A stretch of 64,000 nt of DNA. Source: Pseudomonas sp. JUb42 (lineage in GTDB: Bacteria; Pseudomonadota; Gammaproteobacteria; Pseudomonadales; Pseudomonadaceae). Both the position numbers and the translations under genes were made by a program. Shown here in pieces: positions 52,412 through 61,170 of the stretch. Each line of letters starts with the position of its first letter. Positions within the stretch are counted from its first letter, which is position 1. The DNA lies in NCBI RefSeq assembly GCF_024807945.1, contig NZ_JANUFD010000010.1, positions 1 to 64,000 of the forward strand, written 5' to 3'. The notes under the pieces are model-generated. The model saw nothing but the letters and a program-made list of their open reading frames with translations, was not told the origin of the DNA and did no database searches.

Positions 52412-53152
52412 CTACTCCATGAAGCCTTGCAGCTTGAGTTCGATGGAGCGAGGGTTTTCACCTTCGGCAATGGACAGCAACCCTTCCAGAAGCATCTCGC
52501 GGTAGCGCGACTGGCGCATGGCGATGGACTTGAGCTTGTTGGCAATGGGCAACAGGATCAGGTTGGCCGAGGCCACGCCGTAGATGGTGGCAACGAAGGC
52601 CACGGCGATGCCGCTACCCAGCTGGCTCGGATCGGCCAGGTTGCCCATCACATGGATAAGACCCATGACCGCACCGATGATGCCCACGGTCGGCGCATAG
52701 CCGCCCATGCTCTCGAAGACTTTGGCCGCATGGATATCGCGGGTTTCCTGGGTGATGAAATCCACTTCCAGGATGCTGCGGATCGCCTCGGGCTCGGCGC
52801 CGTCGACCAACAGTTGCAGGCCTTTGCGGGCATAGTCGTCAGGCTCGGTGTCGGCAACCGACTCCAGGCCCAGCAAACCTTCCTTGCGCGCGGTCATGCT
52901 CCAGTTGATTACCCGGTCGATACCGGCCGGCAGATCGATGCGTGGCGGAAACAGAATCCACAGCAGGATCTGCACGGCGCGCTTGAACGAGCTCAGTGGC
53001 GTCTGCAACAGCGAAGCCGCCAGGGTCCCGCCGAGGACGATCAGGGCAGCCGGACCGTTAAGCAGAGCGCCAACATGTCCACCCTCCAGAAAGTTGCCGC
53101 CGACAATTGCCACGAACGCCAGGATGAGGCCAATCAGGCTGAGTACATCCAT
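52412..53152 (-). CDS. motC: Flagellar motor protein MotC
   Basis: 246 residues, MotA family with four membrane helices and the conserved charged cytoplasmic loop (about 60-145; ARKEGLLGLESVAD). It forms a stator with MotD. Five bases separate it from motD; its ATG overlaps the cheB stop (TGATG). Confidence 0.95.
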   Translation of the reverse strand: MDVLSLIGLILAFVAIVGGNFLEGGHVGALLNGPAALIVLGGTLAASLLQTPLSSFKRAVQILLWILFPPRIDLPAGIDRVINWSMTARKEGLLGLESVADTEPDDYARKGLQLLVDGAEPEAIRSILEVDFITQETRDIHAAKVFESMGGYAPTVGIIGAVMGLIHVMGNLADPSQLGSGIAVAFVATIYGVASANLILLPIANKLKSIAMRQSRYREMLLEGLLSIAEGENPRSIELKLQGFME

Positions 53153-54318
53153 CAGATACAGGCCTCGACCAGGTGCTTACCGATTTCGTCCAGGCTGTAC
53201 ACCGCGTCGGCAAGGTCCGCTTTGACGATGGCCATGGGCATGCCGTAGATCACGCAGCTGGCTTCATCCTGAGCCCAGATATGGCTGCCGCCCTGCTTGA
53301 GCAGACGCGCGCCTTCACGGCCGTCAGCGCCCATGCCGGTGAGAACCACCGCCAGCACTTTGTCGCCGTAGGATTTGGCCGCCGAGCCAAACGTGATGTC
53401 CACGCACGGTTTGTAGTTCAGACGCTCGTCACCGGGCAGGATTTTGATCGTGCCGCGGGCATCGACCATCATCTGCTTGCCGCCGGGTGCCAGCAACGCC
53501 AGGCCGGGACGCAAGACGTCACCATCCTCGGCTTCCTTGACGCTTATGCTGCACAGCTTGTCCAGACGCTCGGCAAAGGCCTTGGTGAAGGCCGCAGGCA
53601 TGTGCTGGATCAGTACGATAGGCGCCGGGAAACTGGCAGGCAGTTGAGTCAGAACCCGTTGCAGCGCCACCGGGCCACCGGTGGAGGTACCAATCGCTAC
53701 CAGCTTGTAGGCCTTGCGCTTGGGCGCAGGCGATGTTGGCGCATGGTGCGCGGCAGGCGCTGCATGATGAGCATGGCTGTGGCTGCTGGCAGCCGGTGCC
53801 GGGGCGGCGGTGCGCGACGGGATAGTCCGCGCCGGGGCTGGCGCAGCCGTCCTGGCTGCTGGCGCGGCCGCAGCAGGTGCCGCAGCCGGAGCCGGAGCGT
53901 TGAAGCCGCTGAAACGACGATTACTGCGCGAGATGCTGTGAACCTTCTCGCACAGCAGCTGCTTGACCTTCTCGGGGTTGCGCGAGATGTCTTCGAAATT
54001 CTTCGGCAGGAAATCCACCGCGCCGGCATCCAGGGCGTCCAGCGTGACGCGGGCACCTTCGTGGGTCAGCGAGGAGAACATCAACACCGGGGTGGGACTG
54101 CGTTGCATGATGTGGCGGACAGCGGTAATGCCGTCCATCATCGGCATTTCGTAGTCCATTGTGATCACATCCGGCTTTAGCGACAGCGCTTGCTCAATCG
54201 CTTCCTTGCCATTGGTCGCCGTACCGACGACCTGGATGTTGGGGTCCGAAGAGAGAATTTCCGTAACACGGCGGCGGAAAAAACCGGAATCATCCACCAC
54301 CAGGACCTTGACTGCCAT
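53152..54318 (-). CDS. cheB: Chemotaxis methylesterase/deamidase CheB
   Basis: 388 residues: receiver domain with phospho-acceptor Asp in VITMDYEMPMMDG (about 56), a long Ala/Pro/His-rich linker (about 140-190), then the methylesterase with GTSTGGPVAL (Ser), IQHMPA (His) and TGMGADGREGA (Asp). It demethylates receptors. The start at 54318 follows GGAG; a ten-residue extension to 54348 is unsupported. Confidence 0.95.
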   Translation of the reverse strand: MAVKVLVVDDSGFFRRRVTEILSSDPNIQVVGTATNGKEAIEQALSLKPDVITMDYEMPMMDGITAVRHIMQRSPTPVLMFSSLTHEGARVTLDALDAGAVDFLPKNFEDISRNPEKVKQLLCEKVHSISRSNRRFSGFNAPAPAAAPAAAAPAARTAAPAPARTIPSRTAAPAPAASSHSHAHHAAPAAHHAPTSPAPKRKAYKLVAIGTSTGGPVALQRVLTQLPASFPAPIVLIQHMPAAFTKAFAERLDKLCSISVKEAEDGDVLRPGLALLAPGGKQMMVDARGTIKILPGDERLNYKPCVDITFGSAAKSYGDKVLAVVLTGMGADGREGARLLKQGGSHIWAQDEASCVIYGMPMAIVKADLADAVYSLDEIGKHLVEACI

Positions 54319-54371
54319 AAACACTCCAAAGGGCGCCACGGGCAGCACTCAGGCTGCCCGCGCTCCCAGAA

Positions 54372-56669
54372 TCAAATACGCCGTGCGGCGTAACGCTTGA
54401 GCATGCTCGGTACATCGAGGATCAAGGCAATACGGCCATCACCGGTAATGGTGGCGCCCGACATACCCGGCGTACCTTGCAGCATCTTGCCCAGCGGTTT
54501 GATTACCACTTCTTCCTGGCCGACCAACTGATCGACGACAAAGCCGATGCGTTGGGTGCCGACCGAGAGGATCACTACATGGCCTTCGTGCTGTTCCTCG
54601 TACGCCGCCGAGCTGATCAGCCAGCGCTTGAGGTAGAACAGTGGCAACGCCTTGTCGCGCACGATGACCACTTCCTGACCGTCGACGACGTTGGTAGTGG
54701 ACAGGTCCAGATGGAAGATCTCGTTGACGTTGACCAGTGGGAAGGCGAACGCCTGGTTGCCCAGCATGACCATCAGCGTCGGCATGATCGCCAGGGTCAG
54801 CGGCACCTTGATGACGATCTTCGAGCCCTGGCCCTTGGTCGAGTAGATATTGATCGAGCCGTTAAGCTGGGCGATTTTGGTTTTCACCACGTCCATGCCC
54901 ACGCCGCGTCCGGAGACGTCGGAAATCTCGGTCTTGGTCGAGAAGCCCGGGGCGAAGATCAGGTTGTAGCAGTCGCTGTCGCTCAGGCGATCGGCTGCAT
55001 CCTTGTCCATCACACCGCGCTTGACCGCAATGGCACGCAATACAGCCGGGTCCATACCCTTGCCGTCATCGGAGATAGACAGGAGGATATGGTCACCCTC
55101 CTGCTCCGCCGACAGTACGACCTTGCCGCCCCGTGGCTTGCCCGAGGCTTCGCGTTCTTCCGGGGTTTCGACACCGTGGTCGACCGCATTGCGCACCAAG
55201 TGGACCAGCGGGTCGGCCAGGGCCTCGACGAGGTTTTTGTCCAGGTCGGTCTCTTCGCCAACCAGTTCCAGGTTGATTTCTTTCTTCAGTTGCCGCGCCA
55301 GATCACGAACCAGTCGCGGGAAGCGCCCGAAAACCTTCTTGATCGGCTGCATGCGCGTCTTCATGACCGCGGTCTGCAGGTCAGCCGTTACCACGTCAAG
55401 GTTGGACACCGCCTTGGACATGGCTTCGTCGCCGCTGTTGAGCCCCAGACGTACCAGGCGGTTACGCACCAGTACCAGCTCGCCGACCATGTTCATGATT
55501 TCGTCGAGACGGGCTGTATCAACCCGTACCGTGGTCTCGGCTTCCGACGCCGGTTTTTCCGGTGGCGGAGCCGCAGCAGCGGCAGGCGCGCGGGCAGGTG
55601 CCGGAGCTGCAGCAGGTGCGGCAGCCTTGGCCGGTTCTGCCTTGGCAGCGGCTGCTGGCGCGGCGGCCGGAGCCGGCTTGGCAGCAGGAGCGGCGGCAGC
55701 GGCGGCCGGTTTGGCCACCGCTGCTGGCGCGGCTACCGCAGCAGGCTCGAACTTGCCCTTGCCGTGCAGCTCATCGAGCAGGTTTTCGAATTCATGGTCA
55801 GTGATTTCATCACTGGCCTTGCCGCCAGCAGCAGGGGCAGTCGCAGCAGGTGCGGCGGCGACTACGGGTGGTGCTGCCGCTGCGGCATCAAAGGAACCCT
55901 TGCCGTGCAACTGATCAAGCAAGGCTTCGAATTCTTCGTCGGTAATATCACCCGACTCGGTGGCACCGGCAGCCGGAGCAGCAGGCTTGGCTGCAACCGG
56001 TGCAGCAGACACCGCATCCGGGGCAAACTGGCCCTTGCCGTGCAACTGGTCAAGCAGGGATTCGAATTCGCTGTCGGTGATCTCGTCACTGCCAGCCGCA
56101 GCCGGAGCCGCCGCTACAGGCGCGGCAGGAGCTGCCGCTGCAGCCTTGGCCGCATCGAGAGAGTCGAGCAGTTGCTCGAATTCATGATCGGTAATTTCGT
56201 CGGAAGCAGCCTCGACGGGAGCCTCTTCAACCACGGGCGCCGCCGCAACCGGTTCCGGTTCTGCAGCAACGTCCGCCGAAGCCGGTTCCGCCAGGCGAGC
56301 CAGGGCAGCCAGCAGCTCAGGGGTGGCAGGCGTGACGTCCGTGCGCTCACGCACCTGACTGAACATGCCGTTCACCGCATCGAGTGCCTCAAGGACCACG
56401 TCCATCAATTCCGAGTCAACGCGACGCTCACCCTTGCGCAGGATGTCGAAGACGTTCTCGGCGATGTGGCAGCACTCCACCAGCTCATGGAGCTGGAGGA
56501 AGCCGGCGCCCCCTTTTACAGTGTGAAAACCGCGAAAAATTGCATTGAGCAGGTCTGCGTCATCCGGTCGGCTTTCCAGCTCGACCAATTGTTCAGACAA
56601 CTGCTCCAGAATCTCGCCGGCCTCTACCAGAAAATCCTGAAGGATCTCTTCATCGGCGCCGAAGCTCAT
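54372..56669 (-). CDS. cheA: Chemotaxis histidine kinase CheA
   Basis: 765 residues: P1 with phospho-His in GFHTVKGG (His49), an expanded Ala/Pro-rich linker (about 125-375) instead of a clear P2, then dimerisation, ATPase (NAVDHGVETPEER, DDGKGMD) and CheW-like P5 domains. The linker has four copies of D-E/I-x-D-x-E-F-E-x-L-L-D at 156-170, 194-213, 239-258 and 286-305; the last three add LHGKG. AGGGAGC precedes the ATG. It is the central kinase of the adjacent che genes. Confidence 0.96.
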   Translation of the reverse strand: MSFGADEEILQDFLVEAGEILEQLSEQLVELESRPDDADLLNAIFRGFHTVKGGAGFLQLHELVECCHIAENVFDILRKGERRVDSELMDVVLEALDAVNGMFSQVRERTDVTPATPELLAALARLAEPASADVAAEPEPVAAAPVVEEAPVEAASDEITDHEFEQLLDSLDAAKAAAAAPAAPVAAAPAAAGSDEITDSEFESLLDQLHGKGQFAPDAVSAAPVAAKPAAPAAGATESGDITDEEFEALLDQLHGKGSFDAAAAAPPVVAAAPAATAPAAGGKASDEITDHEFENLLDELHGKGKFEPAAVAAPAAVAKPAAAAAAPAAKPAPAAAPAAAAKAEPAKAAAPAAAPAPARAPAAAAAPPPEKPASEAETTVRVDTARLDEIMNMVGELVLVRNRLVRLGLNSGDEAMSKAVSNLDVVTADLQTAVMKTRMQPIKKVFGRFPRLVRDLARQLKKEINLELVGEETDLDKNLVEALADPLVHLVRNAVDHGVETPEEREASGKPRGGKVVLSAEQEGDHILLSISDDGKGMDPAVLRAIAVKRGVMDKDAADRLSDSDCYNLIFAPGFSTKTEISDVSGRGVGMDVVKTKIAQLNGSINIYSTKGQGSKIVIKVPLTLAIMPTLMVMLGNQAFAFPLVNVNEIFHLDLSTTNVVDGQEVVIVRDKALPLFYLKRWLISSAAYEEQHEGHVVILSVGTQRIGFVVDQLVGQEEVVIKPLGKMLQGTPGMSGATITGDGRIALILDVPSMLKRYAARRI

Positions 56670-56702
56670 TGGGGTGCTCCCTAAAATTAACCGTCAACAG
56701 AC

Positions 56703-57491
56703 CTAGAAGCCCAGGCTCGATAGCAGATCGTCTACATCGTCCTGTCCCGATACAACGTCTTCACGCTTATCGGCATGAATCTGCGGACCTTCACCCTGGG
56801 ACAGATGTTTTTCTGGATCATTTTCTGCGCGGATCGCTTCTTCGTCGTGTTGTATGCCCGCGAAACGATCGACCTGACTGGCCATCAGCACCAGTTTGAG
56901 CAAGTTGCTTTCAACTTCCGTGACCAACTGCGTGACCCGCTTGATCACCTGACCGGTGAGGTCCTGGTAATCCTGGGCCAGCAGAATGTCATTGAGATGA
57001 GCGGCGACCAGTGTTGTTTCCTTCTCGCTGCGCGACAGAAAACCGTCCACTTTGCGTGCCAACTCGCGAAACTCTTCGGCGCCGATTTCCCGGCGCATGA
57101 AGCGTCCCCAATCCTTGCTCAATTCCCTGGCATCACCGCTGAGGCCATGCATCAGCGGTGTACTTTGCTCCACCAGATCCATCGTACGGTTGGCGGCGCC
57201 TTCCGTCAGCCGGACAACATACGACAGGCGTTCGGTGGCATCAGTGATCTGAGACACTTCCTCGGCTTGCGGCATGTGCGGGTCAATCTGAAAATTGACA
57301 ATCGCACTGTGCAGCTCACGGGTCAGTTTGCCGACTTCCTGATACAGGCCGCGGTCTCGGGTCTGGTTAAGCTCATGGATAAGTTGCACGGCGTCGCCGA
57401 ACCGGCCTTTTTCAAGGCTGCTCACCAACTCCTTAGCATGTTTCTTCAGGGTCGACTCGAAGTCGCCCATTGACGAATCTTTGTGCTCCAT
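56703..57491 (-). CDS. cheZ: CheY-P phosphatase CheZ
   Basis: 262 residues, long helical protein with catalytic DYQDLTGQVIKRV near 175 (conserved Asp and Gln) and a C-terminal CheY-binding tail ending DDLLSSLGF. It removes phosphate from CheY. It lies 20 bases from cheY. Confidence 0.95.
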   Translation of the reverse strand: MEHKDSSMGDFESTLKKHAKELVSSLEKGRFGDAVQLIHELNQTRDRGLYQEVGKLTRELHSAIVNFQIDPHMPQAEEVSQITDATERLSYVVRLTEGAANRTMDLVEQSTPLMHGLSGDARELSKDWGRFMRREIGAEEFRELARKVDGFLSRSEKETTLVAAHLNDILLAQDYQDLTGQVIKRVTQLVTEVESNLLKLVLMASQVDRFAGIQHDEEAIRAENDPEKHLSQGEGPQIHADKREDVVSGQDDVDDLLSSLGF

Positions 57492-57510
57492 AGCGCCCTC
57501 GCGGCCTACA

Positions 57511-57885
57511 TCAGCTATTTACGCGCTCAAAGATTTTTTCGATCTTTTCTTTCAGCACCTGAGCAGTAAACGGCTTGACCACATAACCGTTCACACCGGC
57601 CTGTGCGGCCTCGATAATCTGTTCCCGCTTGGCTTCGGCAGTCACCATCAACACCGGCAAGTGACGCAGGCGTTCATCGGCACGCACCTGGCGCAGCAGA
57701 TCGATACCGGACATGCCAGGCATGTTCCAATCGGTCACGAGAAAGTCAAAGGCGCCACTTTGCAGCATGGGCAGGGCTGTTACCCCATCGTCTGCTTCAG
57801 ACGTGTTGGTGAACCCCAGATCACGCAACAGGTTTTTAATGATCCGCCGCATCGTTGAAAAGTCATCAACGATGAGGATTTTCAT
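57511..57885 (-). CDS. cheY: Chemotaxis response regulator CheY
   Basis: 124 residues, single receiver domain: VDDFSTMRRI (acidic pair), phospho-Asp in FLVTDWNMPGMSG, Thr in MVTAEA, and Lys in VVKPF. The start at 57885 follows GGACAAG; the longer in-frame head to 57963 is unsupported. It begins a che operon separated from fliA by 256 bases. Confidence 0.96.
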   Translation of the reverse strand: MKILIVDDFSTMRRIIKNLLRDLGFTNTSEADDGVTALPMLQSGAFDFLVTDWNMPGMSGIDLLRQVRADERLRHLPVLMVTAEAKREQIIEAAQAGVNGYVVKPFTAQVLKEKIEKIFERVNS

Positions 57886-58141
57886 GTTCTTGTCCAATTC
57901 GACCTCCAAGCAGTCTTTAACGCATTCAGTACCTGAACGCGCTGTTAAATCTAATACCGGCACAGCTCACCGGCTGCACTAAACGACGACGGGCTTGGCA
58001 AATAACAGGTGTCGAGCCCAAGGGCAACTACATTTGAAGGTCCCCCGCGACCCGCTCCTGTCTTTCTATCTTCTTACCACGCAACGCTTTGCACAGCCGA
58101 CCCACAGATTCGACGACACCCAAGGCCTCGCCAGAGATCTG

Positions 58142-58885
58142 TCAGCGCGCTCGCCACTCCCCCAAACGCCCTCGCAAACGAGCTGCGCACTGGCTGTGTA
58201 ACTGGCTGACACGCGATTCGCTGACCCCCAGGACCTCACCGATTTCCTTGAGGTTCAGCTCCTCGTCATAGTACAGCGCCAACACCAGCCTCTCACGCTC
58301 CGGCAAGTTGGCAATCGCGTCTGCCAACGCGGCCTGGAAACGCTCGTCTTCCAGATCGCGCGACGGTTCAAGTGATCCACTTGCGCCGTCCTCGTGCAGC
58401 CCCTCATGTTCACCGCCGTCCTGTAACAGGTCGTCGAAACTGAACAGGCGACTGCCCAAGGTATCATTCAAAATCCCGTAATAATCATCGAGACTCAATT
58501 GGAGTTCGGCAGCAACCTCGTGATCTTTAGCGTCACGACCGGTTTTCGCTTCAATTGAGCGAATTGCGTCACTGACCATGCGTGTATTTCGGTGAACCGA
58601 GCGTGGCGCCCAGTCTCCTTTGCGCACTTCGTCGAGCATCGCACCCCGTATGCGAATGCCCGCATACGTCTCGAAACTGGCACCCTTGGTGGAGTCGTAC
58701 TTGGTCGACACTTCCAGCAGGCCGATCATGCCGGCCTGGATCAGGTCCTCGACCTGAACGCTGGCAGGCAGACGGGCCAGCAAGTGATAGGCAATACGCT
58801 TGACCAGAGGGGCATAGCGCTCGATCAGCTCATACTGCGAATCCTTGGATGCCTTGCTGTACATACGATAGCCACTCGCTGTCAT
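58142..58885 (-). CDS. fliA: Flagellar sigma factor FliA (sigma-28)
   Basis: 247 residues: region 2 with RYAPLVKRIAYHLLARLP and DLIQAGMIGLLE, region 3, and region 4 with LALYYDEELNLKEIGEVLGV and SRVSQLHSQCAARLRG. It drives late flagellar and chemotaxis genes. Its ATG at 58885 overlaps the fleN stop (ATGA); the longer frame to 59011 lies inside fleN. Confidence 0.97.
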   Translation of the reverse strand: MTASGYRMYSKASKDSQYELIERYAPLVKRIAYHLLARLPASVQVEDLIQAGMIGLLEVSTKYDSTKGASFETYAGIRIRGAMLDEVRKGDWAPRSVHRNTRMVSDAIRSIEAKTGRDAKDHEVAAELQLSLDDYYGILNDTLGSRLFSFDDLLQDGGEHEGLHEDGASGSLEPSRDLEDERFQAALADAIANLPERERLVLALYYDEELNLKEIGEVLGVSESRVSQLHSQCAARLRGRLGEWRAR

Positions 58886-59715
58886 TGAACCGGTCCCGCG
58901 CTGGTCTGATGGACAAGGCGTTCGACGAAGAACTCCAGGTGCCCACGAGGGTTGGCGGGCAACGGCCAGGTATCGACCTTCTGGGCAATGGCCTTGAACG
59001 CCAGTGCACATTTGGAGCGCGGGAAAGCCTCATAAACGGCGCGCTGCTTCTGCACAGCCTTGCGCACACATTCATCGTAGGGCACGGCACCGACATATTG
59101 CAGGGCTACGTCAAGAAAACGGTCAGTAACCTTGGTCAGCTTGGCGAACAGGTTGCGCCCTTCCTGCGGGCTCTGGGCCATGTTGGCCAGGACCCTGAAA
59201 CGATTCATGCCGTAGTCGCGGTTGAGCAGCTTGATCAGAGCGTAAGCATCGGTGATGGACGTGGGCTCGTCACACACCACCAGCAGTACTTCCTGAGCTG
59301 CGCGCACGAAGCTGACCACCGACTCGCCGATCCCGGCGGCGGTGTCGATCACCAGCACGTCCAGGTTGTCACCGATATCGCTGAACGCCTGGATCAGGCC
59401 GGCATGCTGCGCTGGCGACAGGTGAACCATGCTCTGGGTGCCGGAGGCGGCCGGCACGATGCGAATGCCGCCAGGGCCCTGCAAGAGCACGTCGCGCAGC
59501 TCACAGCGGCCTTCGATGACATCGGCAAGCGTACGTTTGGGCGTCAGGCCCAGCAGTACATCGACGTTCGCCAGGCCAAGGTCGGCATCCAGCAGCATCA
59601 CGCGCCGGCCGAGCTCAGCCAAGGCCAGTGAAAGGTTCACTGACACGTTAGTCTTACCGACGCCACCCTTGCCGCCGGTCACCGCGATCACCTGTACGGG
59701 ATGCATGCTGCCCAT
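58882..59715 (-). CDS. fleN: Flagellar number regulator FleN (FlhG)
   Basis: 277 residues, MinD/ParA-type ATPase: GGKGGVGKTNVSVN near 14, LLDADLGLANVDVLLGL, and IDTAAGIG. It antagonises FleQ and limits the number of polar flagella. Adjacent to flhF, as in other polar flagellates. Confidence 0.96.
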   Translation of the reverse strand: MGSMHPVQVIAVTGGKGGVGKTNVSVNLSLALAELGRRVMLLDADLGLANVDVLLGLTPKRTLADVIEGRCELRDVLLQGPGGIRIVPAASGTQSMVHLSPAQHAGLIQAFSDIGDNLDVLVIDTAAGIGESVVSFVRAAQEVLLVVCDEPTSITDAYALIKLLNRDYGMNRFRVLANMAQSPQEGRNLFAKLTKVTDRFLDVALQYVGAVPYDECVRKAVQKQRAVYEAFPRSKCALAFKAIAQKVDTWPLPANPRGHLEFFVERLVHQTSAGPVQ

Positions 59716-59830
59716 GTTATCTCTTTACCTTGTCTTGCTTAGACCGAAGCCACGTTGCGGGCTGCACGTTCAATGAAGAACAGTGCCTGGCAGACCATCG
59801 ATGCAGATACATTCCTGTGTATTGCCTCAC

Positions 59831-61159
59831 TCAGCCCACTCTCTTGCTGGGGTTGTGATACAGATCGGCAAACATGTCAGCCATCGCTTCCTCGCTAGGC
59901 TCTTCCTGCATCTGCACATTCACCGCACGGGTCACCAACTGGTGCCGACGGGGCAGATGCAGATCGTCTGGTATACGCGGCCCATCGGTAAGATAGGCCA
60001 CGGGAAGTTCGTGACTGATCGCAAGGCTCAGCACTTCGCCAAGGCTTGCGGTCTCGTCGAGTTTGGTCAGGATGCAACCGGCCAGGCCACAGCGCTTGTA
60101 GCTGTGATAGGCGGCCGTCAGCACCTGCTTCTGGCTGGTAGTGGCCAGGACCAGATAATTGCGTGCCTTGATGCCGCGACCGGCCAGGCTTTCCAGTTGC
60201 AGACGCAGGGCCGGGTCGCTGGCCTGCAGGCCGGCGGTATCGATCAGCACCACGCGCTTGCGCAGCAGCGGCTCCAGCGCCTGAGCCAGGGACTGGCCCG
60301 GATCGACGTGGGTCACCGGCACATTGAGAATGCGGCCCAGGGTCTTGAGCTGCTCCTGGGCGCCGATACGGAAACTGTCCATGCTCACCAGGGCGATGTT
60401 CTGCGCGCCGTACTTGAGCACGTAACGCGCCGCCAGCTTGGCCAGCGTAGTGGTCTTGCCCATGCCGGCAGGACCGACCATGGCAATCACGCCCGCCTCT
60501 TCCAGCGGTTCGATTTCCGGCACCACGATCATCCGCGCCAGATGCGCCAGCAGCAGGCGCCAGGCCTGACGCGGCTCATCGACATCCGGAATCATGGCCA
60601 GCAGGTCGCGCGACAACGGGCCGGACAGGCCGATACGTTGCAGGCGGCGCCACAGGTTGGCCTGCTGCGGGCGGCTGCCCTGCAACTGGGTCCAGGCCAG
60701 AGAGCCGAGCTGGACTTCCAACAGCTCACGCAGACCATTGAGTTCGGAACGCATGGATTCGTAGGCGCGCTGACCACCCGCTGGTTGCGCAGCAGCAGGC
60801 GCGCTGGAATAGGTAAGCGGACGAGGCGGCTCTTCGAGGGTCGGCTCGATATGGGTATCAGTGGCGTCCAGCGGCAGCCCGGCGAACAACTGGCGGTTGG
60901 TCGCGCCAACTTCACCACGGTTGTTCAGCTCGGCCTGGGCGGTGACGATGCGCGACTGAGTCTTGCGCAGCTCGTCTTCGAGTTCCATGTTCGGTACACG
61001 CGGCGCCAGCGCCGAGAGTTTGTAATCCAGCGCGGCAGTCAGCTCGACACCTCCGGCAATACGCCGGTTGCCGATGATGGCCGCTTCAGCGCCCAGCTCA
61101 TCACGAACCAGTTTCATGGCCTGACGCATATCGGCGGCGAAAAATCGCTTAACTTGCAT
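59831..61159 (-). CDS. flhF: Flagellar biosynthesis GTPase FlhF
   Basis: 442 residues: a basic N-terminal domain (MQVKRFFAADMRQAMKLV), a variable middle, then an SRP-type GTPase with P-loop GPAGMGKTTTLAKLA (the usual GPTGVGKTT is changed), DSFRIGAQEQL, IDTAGL, and TKLDET. It places the flagellum at the pole. Eleven bases separate it from flhA. Confidence 0.95.
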   Translation of the reverse strand: MQVKRFFAADMRQAMKLVRDELGAEAAIIGNRRIAGGVELTAALDYKLSALAPRVPNMELEDELRKTQSRIVTAQAELNNRGEVGATNRQLFAGLPLDATDTHIEPTLEEPPRPLTYSSAPAAAQPAGGQRAYESMRSELNGLRELLEVQLGSLAWTQLQGSRPQQANLWRRLQRIGLSGPLSRDLLAMIPDVDEPRQAWRLLLAHLARMIVVPEIEPLEEAGVIAMVGPAGMGKTTTLAKLAARYVLKYGAQNIALVSMDSFRIGAQEQLKTLGRILNVPVTHVDPGQSLAQALEPLLRKRVVLIDTAGLQASDPALRLQLESLAGRGIKARNYLVLATTSQKQVLTAAYHSYKRCGLAGCILTKLDETASLGEVLSLAISHELPVAYLTDGPRIPDDLHLPRRHQLVTRAVNVQMQEEPSEEAMADMFADLYHNPSKRVG

Positions 61160-61170
61160 GACTCACTACC

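Noticed and set aside
54477..56684. 735-codon plus-strand open frame opposite cheA
   Set aside because: It is a shadow of cheA caused by high GC3; no ribosome site or domain, rich in His, Arg and Gln.
57886..58141. FliA promoter upstream of cheY (GCCGGTAT)
   Set aside because: No acceptable -35 element at the required spacing.
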